From contig CAJXOG010000008.1 in assembly GCA_913057775.1 (NCBI GenBank), forward strand, positions 62,001 to 126,000: a stretch of DNA of 64,000 bases, read 5' to 3'. Both the position numbers and the translations under genes were made by a program. Origin of the DNA: an uncultured Fodinibius sp. (lineage in GTDB: Bacteria > Bacteroidota > Rhodothermia > Balneolales > Balneolaceae). The first letter of the stretch is position 1. Each line of letters begins with the position of its first letter. Below are positions 8,499 to 17,603 of the stretch, one piece after another. The notes below the pieces were generated by a model. It was given only the letters and a program-made list of their open reading frames with translations. It was not told the origin of the DNA and ran no database searches.

Positions 8499-8690
8499 GC
8501 CGCAGGCTTATTGGGGTGGGGATTCTTTGGTTTGGGATATGCTCAAAATTTGGCTATTGATCACCCACTCTATCTGAAGAGCGGTCTATCATACATTTTG
8601 ATAACCTTACTTTTGCATCTTATATATGGATGGGTATTGGGTTATTTAAGTAGCCGGTGGTTGGTAAAGAGTTATAAAAAAGGAATCTGA
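8499..8690 (+). pseudogene. Frameshifted remnant of a small integral membrane protein
   Basis: In one frame this reads GWGFFGLGYAQNLAIDHPLY, then a hydrophobic helix (SGLSYILITLLLHLIYGWVLG) and a stop at 8688-8690. It matches the C-terminal third of the intact protein at 12867-13325 (GWGLFGFGDAHTLSATDPLY, then KYLISTLILHLVFGAVIG). The upstream ATG reading (8459, MDEKKLKENRFYLSRRLIG) is in another frame and stops at once after the shift. This is a frameshifted, truncated relative. Confidence 0.7.
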
Positions 8691-8711
8691 TCATTATTGG
8701 CGTTCCTGAGG

Positions 8712-8957
8712 CTATTTCTGACCATTCTCAATATTTTGCAGGGCTTCAAGCAAAGCCTTGTATTCTTCTCTGCAGCTTCCACATTTATCAAGATGATCTT
8801 TGACCAGTGGCATGGCTTCGGCGGGCGATTTGCCGGCTAGCTCCATCTCGGCAAGCTCGTGAAGCTCATCAAAGCACTCATCGCAGCCGATCTCATGCTC
8901 GATAGCCATTTGGGCTGATTTGATCAAATTTTTAAGTATGTCGGTCGTTAGTTCCAT
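8712..8957 (-). CDS. Small zinc-finger anti-sigma-like protein
   Basis: An 81-residue helical protein with the pattern CDEC (residues ~25-28) and HLDKCGSC (HxxxCxxC, residues ~55-62). The second motif is the core of zinc-binding anti-sigma (ZAS) factors. It has no transmembrane helix, so it would act in the cytoplasm. It lies 60 bases downstream of an ECF-type sigma factor gene on the same strand, the standard position for a cognate anti-sigma factor. The extra CxxC pair suggests a redox-sensitive metal site. The role is inferred from motif and position. Confidence 0.7.
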   Translation of the reverse strand: MELTTDILKNLIKSAQMAIEHEIGCDECFDELHELAEMELAGKSPAEAMPLVKDHLDKCGSCREEYKALLEALQNIENGQK

Positions 8958-9017
8958 GTTAAATTTGTTGATATCTTTTGTTACTCATAACCACTGATGT
9001 TCTTAGGCTAATAGATC

Positions 9018-9671
9018 TTACAGTTTATCAAGCATTTTGTCGGGATCAATGCCCTCAAGTTCTAATTTGTTCTTGATTTTGAGCCGTGCATCATGAACCA
9101 GTTTGTACAAGGCGTTGCGGTTGGTATCCATAAGTTTAACAACAGCAGGTATAGGTAGCCCTTGAATCATTAGCGCATTTATGGCCTTCTTTTGCTTGTC
9201 GGTAAGTTCTTCATTTATGATTTGCATCACTTTATCTATAAGCTGTGACTCGTGAAGGGATCGGTCGGGGCTGGTTTCGTCACTGGCAACGGTTAGCGAA
9301 AATACTTCCCGACTGCCATCTTCTGGTTTCAGATCTTCAATTGAAATATCATCATAACGCTTGAGACGAAGTTCGGTAAGTCCTTCGCGTACGGCAATTT
9401 TCATCGCCCAGGTAGTAAGCTTACTCTCCCCGCGAAAGGAATCAATATTATCTAACACTTTCAGAAGGGCATCTTGGGCTACATCCTCAACAAACTGATC
9501 CAATTCACGATCAACATATTTGTGCAAGGCCGGTTTAAGGCCTTGAATGAGTTTTTTTCTCAATACATCAACGGCTTGTTCGTCTACCGGTGGAGATAAA
9601 GCCTCAACCCATTCTTCATTGGTATCGTAAGATGTATTCTTATTACGACGTCTTTTAAACCAGTTGATCAT
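9018..9671 (-). CDS. RNA polymerase sigma factor, sigma-70/ECF type
   Basis: A 217-residue sigma-70-family protein. Region 2 is visible at about residues 45-115 (FVEDVAQDALLKVLDNIDSF, then SKLTTWAMKIAVREGL). Region 4 covers about residues 150-205 (LTDKQKKAINALMIQGLPI, ALYKLVHDARLKIKNKL). There is no region 1.1 or 3, which fits the group 4 (ECF) class, although the linker and N-terminus are longer than usual. It is followed by the zinc-finger anti-sigma-like gene and is divergent from the DUF3179 gene at 9718; the two starts are 46 bases apart, so that gene may belong to its regulon. Confidence 0.9.
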   Translation of the reverse strand: MINWFKRRRNKNTSYDTNEEWVEALSPPVDEQAVDVLRKKLIQGLKPALHKYVDRELDQFVEDVAQDALLKVLDNIDSFRGESKLTTWAMKIAVREGLTELRLKRYDDISIEDLKPEDGSREVFSLTVASDETSPDRSLHESQLIDKVMQIINEELTDKQKKAINALMIQGLPIPAVVKLMDTNRNALYKLVHDARLKIKNKLELEGIDPDKMLDKL

Positions 9672-9717
9672 GTTTTCTAAACCTTATTGTTCAATCAAAC
9701 GGTAAATAATAATAGTC

Positions 9718-10836
9718 ATGTCCCTATTCAAGCTTCGCAGCCTAAGTTATATAATAATCTTCTTATTTGGAATTAGTTTGGCAGCTTCCGGACAATCGCA
9801 AAACTTACCGGGTTGGAAAACCAATACAGATAAAGCTATTGTTGAACTTGATGAGCTTAAGCGAGGAGGGCCTCCCAAAGACGGCATCCCTTCCATTGAT
9901 AATCCCCAATTTATTTCTATTGATGAAGCAGAGTCGTGGATTGTTGATAAAGAACCGGTTATAGCAGTGGAATACGAGGGCTCCGTTCGTGCCTACCCAT
10001 TGCAGGTAATGATATGGCACGAAATTGTAAGTGATCGTATTAACGGGGACCCACTTTTGGTTACCTTTTGTCCGCTTTGCTATTCAGCCTTGGTGTTTGA
10101 GCGAACAGTTGATGGTGAAGTATTAGAGTTTGGGGTATCCGGATTTCTCCGCCATTCCGATTTGGTGATGTTCGATCGCAAGACTGAAACGCTTTGGCAG
10201 CAGTTTACCGGTAAAGCTATTGTCGGTGATTATGTAGGAACGACCCTTGAGCAGGTTCCCAGCCAGATTATTTCGTTCAATCAATTTAAACAGAACTATC
10301 CCAAAGGAATGGTGCTATCAAAGAATACGGGATATAACCGTAATTATGGCAAAAATCCCTATACAGGATATGACGATATCAATAATACCCCACTATTTGG
10401 GGCGGGTAATGATGACGGACGATTACCGCCCATGGAAAAAGTAATTGGTGTTAAATTAGATGAACAGCAAAAAGCATATCCCTATTCTGTTACGCGTGAA
10501 GAACAGGTTATTAATGATACCGTTGGAGATACCCCGCTACTCATTATCCATACGGATGGAGCGACATCGGCTATGGATGCTGCCCAAATAGCGGAATCCA
10601 AAGAGTCAGGTTCGACGGGTGTTTTCAAGCGAGTGCTGGGAGAAAAAGAGCTGACTTTTGCCATTGAAGATGGTAACATTGTGGATGAGCAAACCCAATC
10701 AGTATGGACGATTACCGGCAAAGCAGTAGAAGGTGAGCACAAAGGGCAACAATTGGAGGCTGTCACCTTTGGAGATTACTTTGCGTTTGCTTGGCTGGTC
10801 TTTTGGCCGGAAACAGAACTTTATACTAATAATTAA
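9718..10836 (+). CDS. DUF3179 domain protein, exported
   Basis: A 372-residue DUF3179 protein with a cleavable signal peptide (ending ISLAASGQ). The family landmarks are complete: GGPPKDGIPSIDNPQF, YPLQVMIWHEIVSD, the CxxC motif TFCPLCYSALVF, FGVSGFLRHSDLVMFDR, and NTGYNRNYGKNPY. A duplicated element at the end (GKAVEGEHKGQQLEAVTFGDYFAFAW) is also shared with the paralogue at 6180. The intact CPLC motif marks it as the canonical copy. The role is unknown. It starts close to the divergent sigma-factor gene and is followed, 17 bases on, by an alpha/beta hydrolase. Confidence 0.9.
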   Translation: MSLFKLRSLSYIIIFLFGISLAASGQSQNLPGWKTNTDKAIVELDELKRGGPPKDGIPSIDNPQFISIDEAESWIVDKEPVIAVEYEGSVRAYPLQVMIWHEIVSDRINGDPLLVTFCPLCYSALVFERTVDGEVLEFGVSGFLRHSDLVMFDRKTETLWQQFTGKAIVGDYVGTTLEQVPSQIISFNQFKQNYPKGMVLSKNTGYNRNYGKNPYTGYDDINNTPLFGAGNDDGRLPPMEKVIGVKLDEQQKAYPYSVTREEQVINDTVGDTPLLIIHTDGATSAMDAAQIAESKESGSTGVFKRVLGEKELTFAIEDGNIVDEQTQSVWTITGKAVEGEHKGQQLEAVTFGDYFAFAWLVFWPETELYTNN

Positions 10837-10853
10837 TACTTAAAATTTTAATT

Positions 10854-11612
10854 ATGGAAAGTAGGAAAATTGAATTTCCGGGTAGTCAAGGAGTCAAACT
10901 ATCGGCGCGAATGGATGAGCCGGATCAAGGAGTTACGAAAGGGACGGTATTATTTGCACACTGCTTTACCTGTAGTAAAAATCTGCGTGCGGTAGGACGC
11001 ATTAGTCGTACGTTAACAGAACATGGTATGGGGGTCTTCCGATTTGATTTTACAGGGCTTGGAGAAAGTGAAGGCGATTTTGCTGACACTAATTTTTCAT
11101 CAAATATTGATGACCTGCAAGCGGCAGCCGAATACATGGATCAGGAATGGTCTGCCCCAAGAATGTTGATTGGTCACTCCCTGGGCGGGGCTGCGGTCCT
11201 TCAGGCAGCGCATCAAGTTGCGTCTGTCGAAGCGGTAGCAACGATTGGCGCGCCCTGTAATCCTCAACATGTTGCTCATCTTCTTATGGATAAAAAAGAG
11301 GAGATAGAGAAAAAGGGGAAAGCCCGTGTTAAGCTGGCCGGACGTGTATTTACCATTAAAAAACAGTTTTTGGATGATCTCAAAGAACAGGCGATGAACA
11401 AGGTAATTGAAAACCTTGATAAGCCGTTGCTTATTTTTCACTCTCCGGTAGACCAAACTGTGGGTATTGATAATGCCGCCCATATTTACAAGCTGGCCAA
11501 GCATCCCAAAAGTTTTATCTCGCTGGATGATGCGGACCATCTGCTAAGTAATGAGGAGGATGCAAAATATGTGGGTTCGGTGGCAGCGGCCTGGGTTGAT
11601 CGATATTTGTAG
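10854..11612 (+). CDS. Alpha/beta hydrolase
   Basis: A 252-residue serine hydrolase. It has the oxyanion-region motif HCFTCSKN (near residue 35), the nucleophile elbow GHSLGG (Ser near residue 103), an acid in FHSPVDQTV, and the catalytic His in DADHLLS near the end. This arrangement is that of the hydrolase half often fused to an OsmC domain; here no OsmC domain is attached and none is adjacent. It is cytoplasmic, has no signal peptide and follows the DUF3179 gene closely. The substrate is unknown, probably an ester. Confidence 0.85.
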   Translation: MESRKIEFPGSQGVKLSARMDEPDQGVTKGTVLFAHCFTCSKNLRAVGRISRTLTEHGMGVFRFDFTGLGESEGDFADTNFSSNIDDLQAAAEYMDQEWSAPRMLIGHSLGGAAVLQAAHQVASVEAVATIGAPCNPQHVAHLLMDKKEEIEKKGKARVKLAGRVFTIKKQFLDDLKEQAMNKVIENLDKPLLIFHSPVDQTVGIDNAAHIYKLAKHPKSFISLDDADHLLSNEEDAKYVGSVAAAWVDRYL

Positions 11613-11672
11613 GGTGTGAAATAGTATCTAATAGTTTTTCAAAAGTATGTATACAATAATGCACTAATTTCT

Positions 11673-12443
11673 ATGATTCCCGCACTTAGTGGACTCGGTT
11701 ACCGGTTGGCTCGGTTCCTAACGCAAACAGACGAGGAGCATGAGTCTGTTACCACCTGCACGAGAGAAGCGTTGGAGGCAACGCTGCAGCCGGGTGATGT
11801 GCTGCTGATTGATGGCTCGAGTCGTATTAGCATGGCCATCAAATATATCACACAATCCACGTGGTCGCATGCTGCTCTTTGTGTAGGAAAAGGTATGGGT
11901 GATAGGGAAGGTGAAGGCCTTAACTCAGAACCACAACTTATTGAAGCTGATGTAACGGAGGGAGTTCGAGCGGTTCCGTTGGGTAACTATTGTAAAAATC
12001 ATACCAGAATTTGCCGACCTTTAGGCCTTTCATCTAAAGAGATAAAACAGGTGATCAATTTTATGAAAGAGAGAATTGGTTATAAGTATGATTTGAAGAA
12101 TATTTTTGACCTGGCTCGCTATCTTATCCAAACACCGCCGGTGCCTCAAAAATATCGGCGCCGACTGTTGGCTCTGGGCAGCGGCGATCCTACCAAAGCT
12201 ATTTGTTCTTCGTTGATCGCCCAGGCATTTCAGTCGGTAAGCTATCCCATCCTGCCAAATATTGAGGCTGATGAAACCAACAGTAAGGCCGCAAAAAAAT
12301 CACAGGAAGAGATTTTACACATTCGTCACCATAGCTTGTTTGCACCGCGCGATTTTGATGTGTCACCCTATTTTCAAATAGTGAAGCCTTCTCTTCGAGA
12401 AGGTTTTAATCATCGTGAGCTAAATTGGGCTAATAAAGGATAA
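11673..12443 (+). CDS. YiiX/YebB-like NlpC/P60-superfamily cysteine hydrolase
   Basis: A 256-residue protein of the permuted NlpC/P60 papain-like group. QPGDVLLIDG marks the start of the domain, STWSHAALCVG carries the catalytic His, and KAICSSLIAQAF carries the probable nucleophile Cys. Relatives hydrolyse amide or ester bonds in lipids or cell-wall peptides. The N-terminus is short and not a signal peptide. The gene is convergent with, and abuts, the minus-strand membrane gene at 12444. Family assignment is reasonably sure, substrate unknown. Confidence 0.75.
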   Translation: MIPALSGLGYRLARFLTQTDEEHESVTTCTREALEATLQPGDVLLIDGSSRISMAIKYITQSTWSHAALCVGKGMGDREGEGLNSEPQLIEADVTEGVRAVPLGNYCKNHTRICRPLGLSSKEIKQVINFMKERIGYKYDLKNIFDLARYLIQTPPVPQKYRRRLLALGSGDPTKAICSSLIAQAFQSVSYPILPNIEADETNSKAAKKSQEEILHIRHHSLFAPRDFDVSPYFQIVKPSLREGFNHRELNWANKG

Positions 12444-12794
12444 TTAGGCTTTTGCCTCTTCCTCCTGAATGCTGCGCTTTTTTTGTTTAACGGATTTCAG
12501 GGTGGAATAGATAGCATAGACAATGATGGCAATAATCAGTCCGTACACCCAGTAGGGCACATTTTTACCCACAAAAATCAAATATACATACGACGAAATT
12601 GCGCAACAGCAAGCCATTATAACCGGTCCTGCTACAGAGCGATTATTGCGGATATTTTTTGCCAGCCACCACATTGATGCCCAGAAAAAAGGAATAGCTC
12701 CAACATAAATAGAGCCAAATATTACAGGGTTAACCCCGTATGGTTCCCCGAGGCTCATGAACCAGTTATAAATCGGATCAAATTCCATTATCAA
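12444..12794 (-). CDS. Small integral membrane protein, unknown
   Basis: A 116-residue protein with three or four predicted transmembrane helices (VIFGSIYVGAIPFFWASMWWL, AGPVIMACCCAISSYVYLIF, VPYWVYGLIIAIIVYAIYS) and a basic, glutamate-rich tail. I do not recognise a family. It reads toward the cysteine hydrolase gene without a gap. The membrane gene at 12867 lies upstream on the same strand. Confidence 0.6.
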   Translation of the reverse strand: MIMEFDPIYNWFMSLGEPYGVNPVIFGSIYVGAIPFFWASMWWLAKNIRNNRSVAGPVIMACCCAISSYVYLIFVGKNVPYWVYGLIIAIIVYAIYSTLKSVKQKKRSIQEEEAKA

Positions 12795-12866
12795 TTATTA
12801 GAAACACTGATTTCAATAGGTCAGATTGTTCAAATGCTATTAATAATAAGATATACTTATTTTAGC

Positions 12867-13325
12867 TCAGGAAGTAACCCACTTTGCATTGCCAAGCCCT
12901 ATGACAGCTCCAAAAACAAGATGTAAAATTAAGGTGCTAATAAGATATTTTGGACCGGCCTCCAGATACAACGGATCAGTTGCTGACAACGTGTGGGCAT
13001 CACCAAAACCAAACAAACCCCATCCAATAATTGGGCTATAGATGATCATCATAATAAGCCACGCTCCCAAGGCTATAGCCAAACCCTTTTTTGTGTCAAC
13101 ATTATCTTCATATAAATATACTAAAAGAACAGACCAGAATGCTCCGTATCCAAAATGAACGATTAAGCCCAATGGTTGGGCGGGTAGTCCCAGTTCAATT
13201 AAGAAAGCTGCAGATGGCGGTGTATTGAATGGTGCAAACCCCGTCCCGTGAATTCCAAGCATCATTAACAAAAACATAATTAAACTTCCCAGTAAGCCAA
13301 CGCCTGCTGCTTTTGTCCATTTCAT
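12867..13325 (-). CDS. Four-helix integral membrane protein, unknown
   Basis: A 152-residue hydrophobic protein with about four transmembrane helices and a long conserved-looking loop, GWGLFGFGDAHTLSATDPLY. The same signature is found in the broken copy at 8499-8690, so this is the intact member of a family with at least one decayed relative in the window. The protein at 16175 shares the general layout (short basic N-terminus, GLLGS, FGHYGNG) and may be a distant relative. No biochemical function can be assigned. Confidence 0.6.
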   Translation of the reverse strand: MKWTKAAGVGLLGSLIMFLLMMLGIHGTGFAPFNTPPSAAFLIELGLPAQPLGLIVHFGYGAFWSVLLVYLYEDNVDTKKGLAIALGAWLIMMIIYSPIIGWGLFGFGDAHTLSATDPLYLEAGPKYLISTLILHLVFGAVIGLGNAKWVTS

Positions 13326-13427
13326 ATTTTATCCGATTTATTAATTAGTGTTCAGCTGTTTGATGGGGAAAAATCATTCAATCTTACAAGATTGGTATTT
13401 TCTGTAATATTGTTGAATACATTACCA

Positions 13428-14795
13428 TTACAGTGGTTCGAGGTTTTCCAGCATGGTGGGGATGAGTTCCGATACCGTAGGATGAATATGTACCGCATCT
13501 CTGATGGTAGTGTATGGCTCATCGGCATACATGATATCAATGATGGAATGGATAATCTCGTCGCCTTCGATACCTAGAATAGCGGCGCCGAGAATCTTTT
13601 CGGTGTCAGTATCGACGAGCACTTTCATAAATCCCTTGGTTTCTCCCTTTTCTTTGGCTCGTGCAATACGGCTCATCGGGCGTTTTCCTATCAGCACATT
13701 TCTGTCAGATTCTTTGGCTTGGGCTTCGGTCATTCCCACGCGGCCCAGGGTAGGATCAATGTACAATCCATAGCACATAATACGATCAGAAAGGCGGCGC
13801 GGATTATCATCAAAAAGGTTGGCTGCTACAATTTCGAAATCGTTGTAGGCCGTATGAGTAAAAGCGCCTTCGCCATTGCAATCCCCGAGGGCCCAAATGC
13901 CATCTGCAGTAGTTTTAAGCTGGTCATCAACCTGAATATATCCACGGTCATCCGTTCTAACAGAAGTGTTTTCCAGTCCTAAATCATCGGTATTGGGTCG
14001 GCGTCCGGTGGCCAACAGCAGATGAGATCCTTTAATTGTTGGTGGACCGTTTTCGCAATTTACATCCACAACTACTTGTCCATCTTCATTCTTTCCACCA
14101 ATGCATTTGGCATTAAATCGAAAGTTCACCCCCTCATCTTCCAGTATTACTTGGATGGCTTCCGAGACGTCTTCATCCTCTTTGGGGAGCAGGTGATCGC
14201 CCAGTTCAATAATGGTTACTTCGCTGCCAAACCGCCGGTACATCTGTCCGAATTCCAGGCCTATATATCCTCCGCCCACAATAATAAGATGTTCCGGAAC
14301 TTCGTCCAGCTCCATGATGCTGGTATTCGTAAGGTAATTGACCTCTTCAAATCCTGGCGGTACAAATGCACGTCCACCTACATTGATAAAAATATTGTCT
14401 GCTTTTATCTGTTTATCTCCTACTGACAAAACCTTCGGCTCTTCAAAACGAGCATGTTCCTCATACACCGTGAGATTTTCAGTGCTTTTTAGCCAGTTTT
14501 CGACGCCTTCCGTTGATTCTTTGACAATGCCATCTTTCCGGGCTTTCACTTTCTCCATATCTACAGAGACAGATCCTTCAATATCAACTCCAAAATCGTC
14601 CATCCGCCGAGCCATATAGGCGGCGCGGGCACTGGCCACCAGCGTTTTGGTAGGGGTGCATCCGGTATTTACGCAGGTTCCTCCAAACAGATGGCGCTCA
14701 ACGACGGCCGTCTTTAATCCCTCTTGCGCGCAGCGGGCTGCTAACGAAGGTCCTGCTTGTCCGGTTCCGATAATGGTGGCATCGTAGTGTTCCAT
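13428..14795 (-). CDS. Mercuric reductase-like FAD-dependent pyridine nucleotide-disulfide oxidoreductase
   Basis: A 455-residue class I flavoprotein disulfide reductase. It begins with the FAD-binding GTGQAGPSLAARCA, then the redox pair CVNTGCTP (CxxxxC, near residues 41-46). The NAD(P)-binding GGGYIGLEFG follows near residue 175, then the second FAD motif ALGDCNG, and the C-terminal dimerisation segment with HIHPTVSE carrying the catalytic His-Glu. It lacks the N-terminal heavy-metal domain and the C-terminal Cys pair of true MerA. It is therefore best called mercuric-reductase-like, possibly a general NAD(P)H-dependent reductase. No lipoyl-enzyme or mer genes lie nearby. Confidence 0.85.
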   Translation of the reverse strand: MEHYDATIIGTGQAGPSLAARCAQEGLKTAVVERHLFGGTCVNTGCTPTKTLVASARAAYMARRMDDFGVDIEGSVSVDMEKVKARKDGIVKESTEGVENWLKSTENLTVYEEHARFEEPKVLSVGDKQIKADNIFINVGGRAFVPPGFEEVNYLTNTSIMELDEVPEHLIIVGGGYIGLEFGQMYRRFGSEVTIIELGDHLLPKEDEDVSEAIQVILEDEGVNFRFNAKCIGGKNEDGQVVVDVNCENGPPTIKGSHLLLATGRRPNTDDLGLENTSVRTDDRGYIQVDDQLKTTADGIWALGDCNGEGAFTHTAYNDFEIVAANLFDDNPRRLSDRIMCYGLYIDPTLGRVGMTEAQAKESDRNVLIGKRPMSRIARAKEKGETKGFMKVLVDTDTEKILGAAILGIEGDEIIHSIIDIMYADEPYTTIRDAVHIHPTVSELIPTMLENLEPL

Positions 14796-15234
14796 AAGAT
14801 AAATGGCGTGTTTTTGGGTTTAACAGGTAATCAAATATTGAGTACGATATAATTAAATATGGTAACAAAAAGATTTGCCGGGCATTTCAATTCCCGGCAG
14901 ATCAGGTAGTCTAAGTTGGGATGAACTTAGAGTATGTGGATTTATTTACCAGGGCTATGGTAAATGTGTGTGCTTCAAAATCAATTAATGTTATAAGTAA
15001 AGTTATATCGAAAATAGTAGTTATCATGATTATTGATGATCCTTCCTGTATATGTATTACTAACTTTTTCAAAAAGTAATATTATTCTTCCTGATTTGAT
15101 TCAGAATGGCAAGAATTCCCTTTTCCTTGTCGATTCTTCCTTTATGGAATCATTTATGACTGATTAAAACAGTAAGGTTATGAGGGATTGTCGCATCAAA
15201 AATGAGAAAAGAACACCAACGATGATCTTTGTTA
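14796..15234. other. Intergenic region with one hairpin (14876-14899)
   Basis: This region separates the divergent reductase and AraC genes. It is A+T-rich and shows no coding potential I can support. A 7-bp stem TGCCGGG/CCCGGCA (14876-14882 with 14893-14899) has a 10-base loop. No gene reads into it, so it may be a regulatory dyad rather than a terminator. Confidence 0.4.
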
Positions 15235-16068
15235 ATGGTTTATTCATTTACAGATACTCAGCTAGACAGCCAAATAGTATTGGCCGACGAGGAAACTGAT
15301 TTTTATCGCTATAAAAACAATGATTTCTTCAAGATAATATGGAATCGTGGTTCTGCGATATCCTTTGATGTGGACGGTGAAAACGTGCCGTTAAAGCAGG
15401 ACCAGATGATCTGCCTGACGCCCATACAAAATGCGGATCTTTCGAGCCTTGTCGGTGAATATTATGTGCTGATGTTTAATCGTGAGTTTTATTGTATCCA
15501 TGAAAATGACCAAGAGGTTTCCTGCGAAGGCTTATTATTTTGGGGATCATCAGAACTGCCCGTCATAATGCTGGATGAACAGGAGAAACCTAAGTTCGAA
15601 ACGTTATTCCAAGTATTTATGGATGAGATGAATACCAAAGATGGGATACAGGGAGAGATGCTTCGAATGTTACTCAAGCGCCTGATTATTAAAGGAACCC
15701 GCCTTGCTCGCAAACAGCTATTCCCCAATAAAGTGGGAAGTAAGCAAACCGAATTGATTCGTCGATTCAATATTCTGGTGGAACAGCATTTCAGGGAATA
15801 TCATCAAGTGAGCGATTATGCCAAGATGTTATACAAGTCTCCCAAAACGCTTTCGAATATGTTTTCAGAAGCCGGGCACAAAACCCCGCTGCAGATGATT
15901 CACCACCGCATTACCCTTGAAGCCAAGCGTCAGCTTACGAAGACCGATAAACTCTCCAAAGAGATTGGGTTTGAATTAGGATTTGAGGAACCGGCCCATT
16001 TCAGCCGCTTCTTTAAAAAAGAGACTGAATTGTCGCCTTCGCAGTATCGAAAACAAGCTGAGGTATAA
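15235..16068 (+). CDS. AraC-family transcriptional regulator
   Basis: A protein of 277 residues from the ATG at 15235; an in-frame TTG two codons upstream is also possible. The N-terminal ~170 residues form a beta-rich cupin-like sensing part. The C-terminal ~100 residues are the double helix-turn-helix of AraC/XylS regulators (VSDYAKMLYKSPKTLSNMF, then SKEIGFELGFEEPAHFSRFF and SPSQYRKQ). It precedes a membrane gene and an AhpD-like gene on the same strand. These are the likely, though unproven, targets. Confidence 0.9.
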   Translation: MVYSFTDTQLDSQIVLADEETDFYRYKNNDFFKIIWNRGSAISFDVDGENVPLKQDQMICLTPIQNADLSSLVGEYYVLMFNREFYCIHENDQEVSCEGLLFWGSSELPVIMLDEQEKPKFETLFQVFMDEMNTKDGIQGEMLRMLLKRLIIKGTRLARKQLFPNKVGSKQTELIRRFNILVEQHFREYHQVSDYAKMLYKSPKTLSNMFSEAGHKTPLQMIHHRITLEAKRQLTKTDKLSKEIGFELGFEEPAHFSRFFKKETELSPSQYRKQAEV

Positions 16069-16174
16069 AACAAAGGAAAAATTGATAAGGATACGGGAAT
16101 AGCTGTCATTCGCCTTCCGGTTTGTTTCAATCATATTAGATTTGAATCGAAATTGAAACAAACTATTACTCGCT

Positions 16175-16615
16175 ATGAACAATCTAAACTGGAAGAAGGC
16201 AATTATCGCCGGAATTATCGGAACGATTTTGTTTGATATCGTTGGTTTACTTTTTACCGGCCAATGGTGGGATATTCCCGGTTTGCTGGGAAGTAAAACA
16301 GGATTGGGACTTGTCTATGGAATTTTTGGTCACTATGGAAACGGTATTTTACTGGCCATTCTGTATACTGCAATCGCTCCTCACCTCTGGGGACCGTATT
16401 GGGTACGTCCACTTATCTTTGTAACGGCTGAGACTATCGCACTTGTCTGGCTCTTCATGCTTCCGTTGCTCGGAGCAGGAGTCGCTGGAATCAATCAGTC
16501 GCCCATGACGCCGGTCGTAACATTACTACGTCACTTCGCTTTTGCTCTGCCACTCATTTTCTGGGTCAATCAGGAATTTATCAATCCACCTAAACAAGCA
16601 GAAGTGACCACATGA
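16175..16615 (+). CDS. Integral membrane protein, unknown
   Basis: A 146-residue protein with about four transmembrane helices: AIIAGIIGTILFDIVGLLF, IFGHYGNGILLAILYTAIAPHL, ETIALVWLFMLPLLGAGVAG and HFAFALPLIFWV. The mixed GLLGSKTGLGLVYGIFGHYG loop resembles proteins of the type at 12867. It lies between the AraC regulator and an AhpD-like gene, all in the same direction. The function is unknown. Confidence 0.6.
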   Translation: MNNLNWKKAIIAGIIGTILFDIVGLLFTGQWWDIPGLLGSKTGLGLVYGIFGHYGNGILLAILYTAIAPHLWGPYWVRPLIFVTAETIALVWLFMLPLLGAGVAGINQSPMTPVVTLLRHFAFALPLIFWVNQEFINPPKQAEVTT

Positions 16616-16709
16616 AATTTTAACAAATAAAATCGTGTCATGCTGAACTTGTTTCAGCATCTGAGATACACAAATACTTTAAACTCTTAACAAATAACGA
16701 AATACCACT

Positions 16710-17267
16710 ATGGACTTTACAATCTATAACACAGAAAATGCACCCGAAGAATCACAACCACTGCTTAAAGCAGCCAAGGAAAACTTTGGCTTTGTCCCTA
16801 ATCTGCTGGGAGAATTTGCCGAAGCCCCGGCGGTACTTGAAGGCTATTTATCGCTGAATGAACTTGTCGGCAAAACCGACTTTTCTCCTGCAGAACAACA
16901 GCTGGCTATTCTGGCTGTTAGCATCGAAAACGAATGCCATTACTGCTCAGCTATTCACTCCACCATTTTGAAGAATCAGATTGGAGTAGATGAAAACATC
17001 GTAAATGCAGTACGCAACGGCGATTCGGTACCTGACGCTAAACTGAATGCGCTGGTGACCTATGTAAAAACGACTGTTGAAAGCCGTGGTTTTGTAGATG
17101 AAGCCGACGTACAAGCATTTCTGGATGCCGGTTACAGCAATCAGAATGTATTGGAGGTAAATCTCATCATCGCCTTAAAGACGATCAGTAACTACACCAA
17201 TCATTTGGCTAAAACACCTCTTGATGAGCCCTTTCAGCCGGAGAAGCTGGAATTTGCAAAGGTGTAA
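16710..17267 (+). CDS. Carboxymuconolactone decarboxylase/AhpD-like family protein
   Basis: A 185-residue AhpD-like protein with ECHYCSAIHSTIL (CxxC plus downstream His) near residue 76 and the flanking helix SPAEQQLAILAVSIEN. The opening segment FGFVPNLLGEFAEAPAVLEGYL is typical of this branch of peroxidase-related carboxymuconolactone decarboxylase proteins. It differs considerably from the copy at 5578, so this is not a recent duplication. Regulation by the AraC gene upstream is plausible. A strong terminator follows. Confidence 0.85.
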   Translation: MDFTIYNTENAPEESQPLLKAAKENFGFVPNLLGEFAEAPAVLEGYLSLNELVGKTDFSPAEQQLAILAVSIENECHYCSAIHSTILKNQIGVDENIVNAVRNGDSVPDAKLNALVTYVKTTVESRGFVDEADVQAFLDAGYSNQNVLEVNLIIALKTISNYTNHLAKTPLDEPFQPEKLEFAKV

Positions 17268-17297
17268 AATTATACTGAAAATATACTGTTAGGATGG

Positions 17298-17323
17298 AGC
17301 CTGCCCGTTTGGGCAGGCTTTTT
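17298..17323 (+). terminator. Rho-independent terminator after the AhpD-like gene
   Basis: AGCCTGCCC at 17298-17306 pairs perfectly with GGGCAGGCT at 17311-17319 across a GTTT loop and is followed by a T run. Confidence 0.92.
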
Positions 17324-17603
17324 AATTGATTTATACTAATAATTGTATGTGCAAGCATTTTTATAATTGCAAGCTTTATGTGCTTCTATCACTTTATTTT
17401 AGGTCAATAAAAGTTAATGGAGGTCTTTTCCATATTTATGGAGGGGGAAATAAAAGTTCGAAAAGTGATTTTAAAGATTTGCAGCAATAGTATATTTAGA
17501 GATCTTTCAATAAGGGGTTGCTAAGAAAAATCTTTACTTTATCTGCAATTCAAATCTGTGTATTAAATACAGGACCAATAATATATTGTCATAGTTTCTC
17601 TTT

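Noticed and set aside
13428-14795. Naming the flavoprotein merA or lpd
   Set aside because: It lacks the heavy-metal domain and C-terminal Cys pair of MerA and is not beside lipoyl-enzyme genes. Only a family-level name is supported.
14876-14899. Hairpin considered as a terminator
   Set aside because: No gene reads into it; both neighbouring genes start on either side, so an operator or a chance hairpin is more likely.
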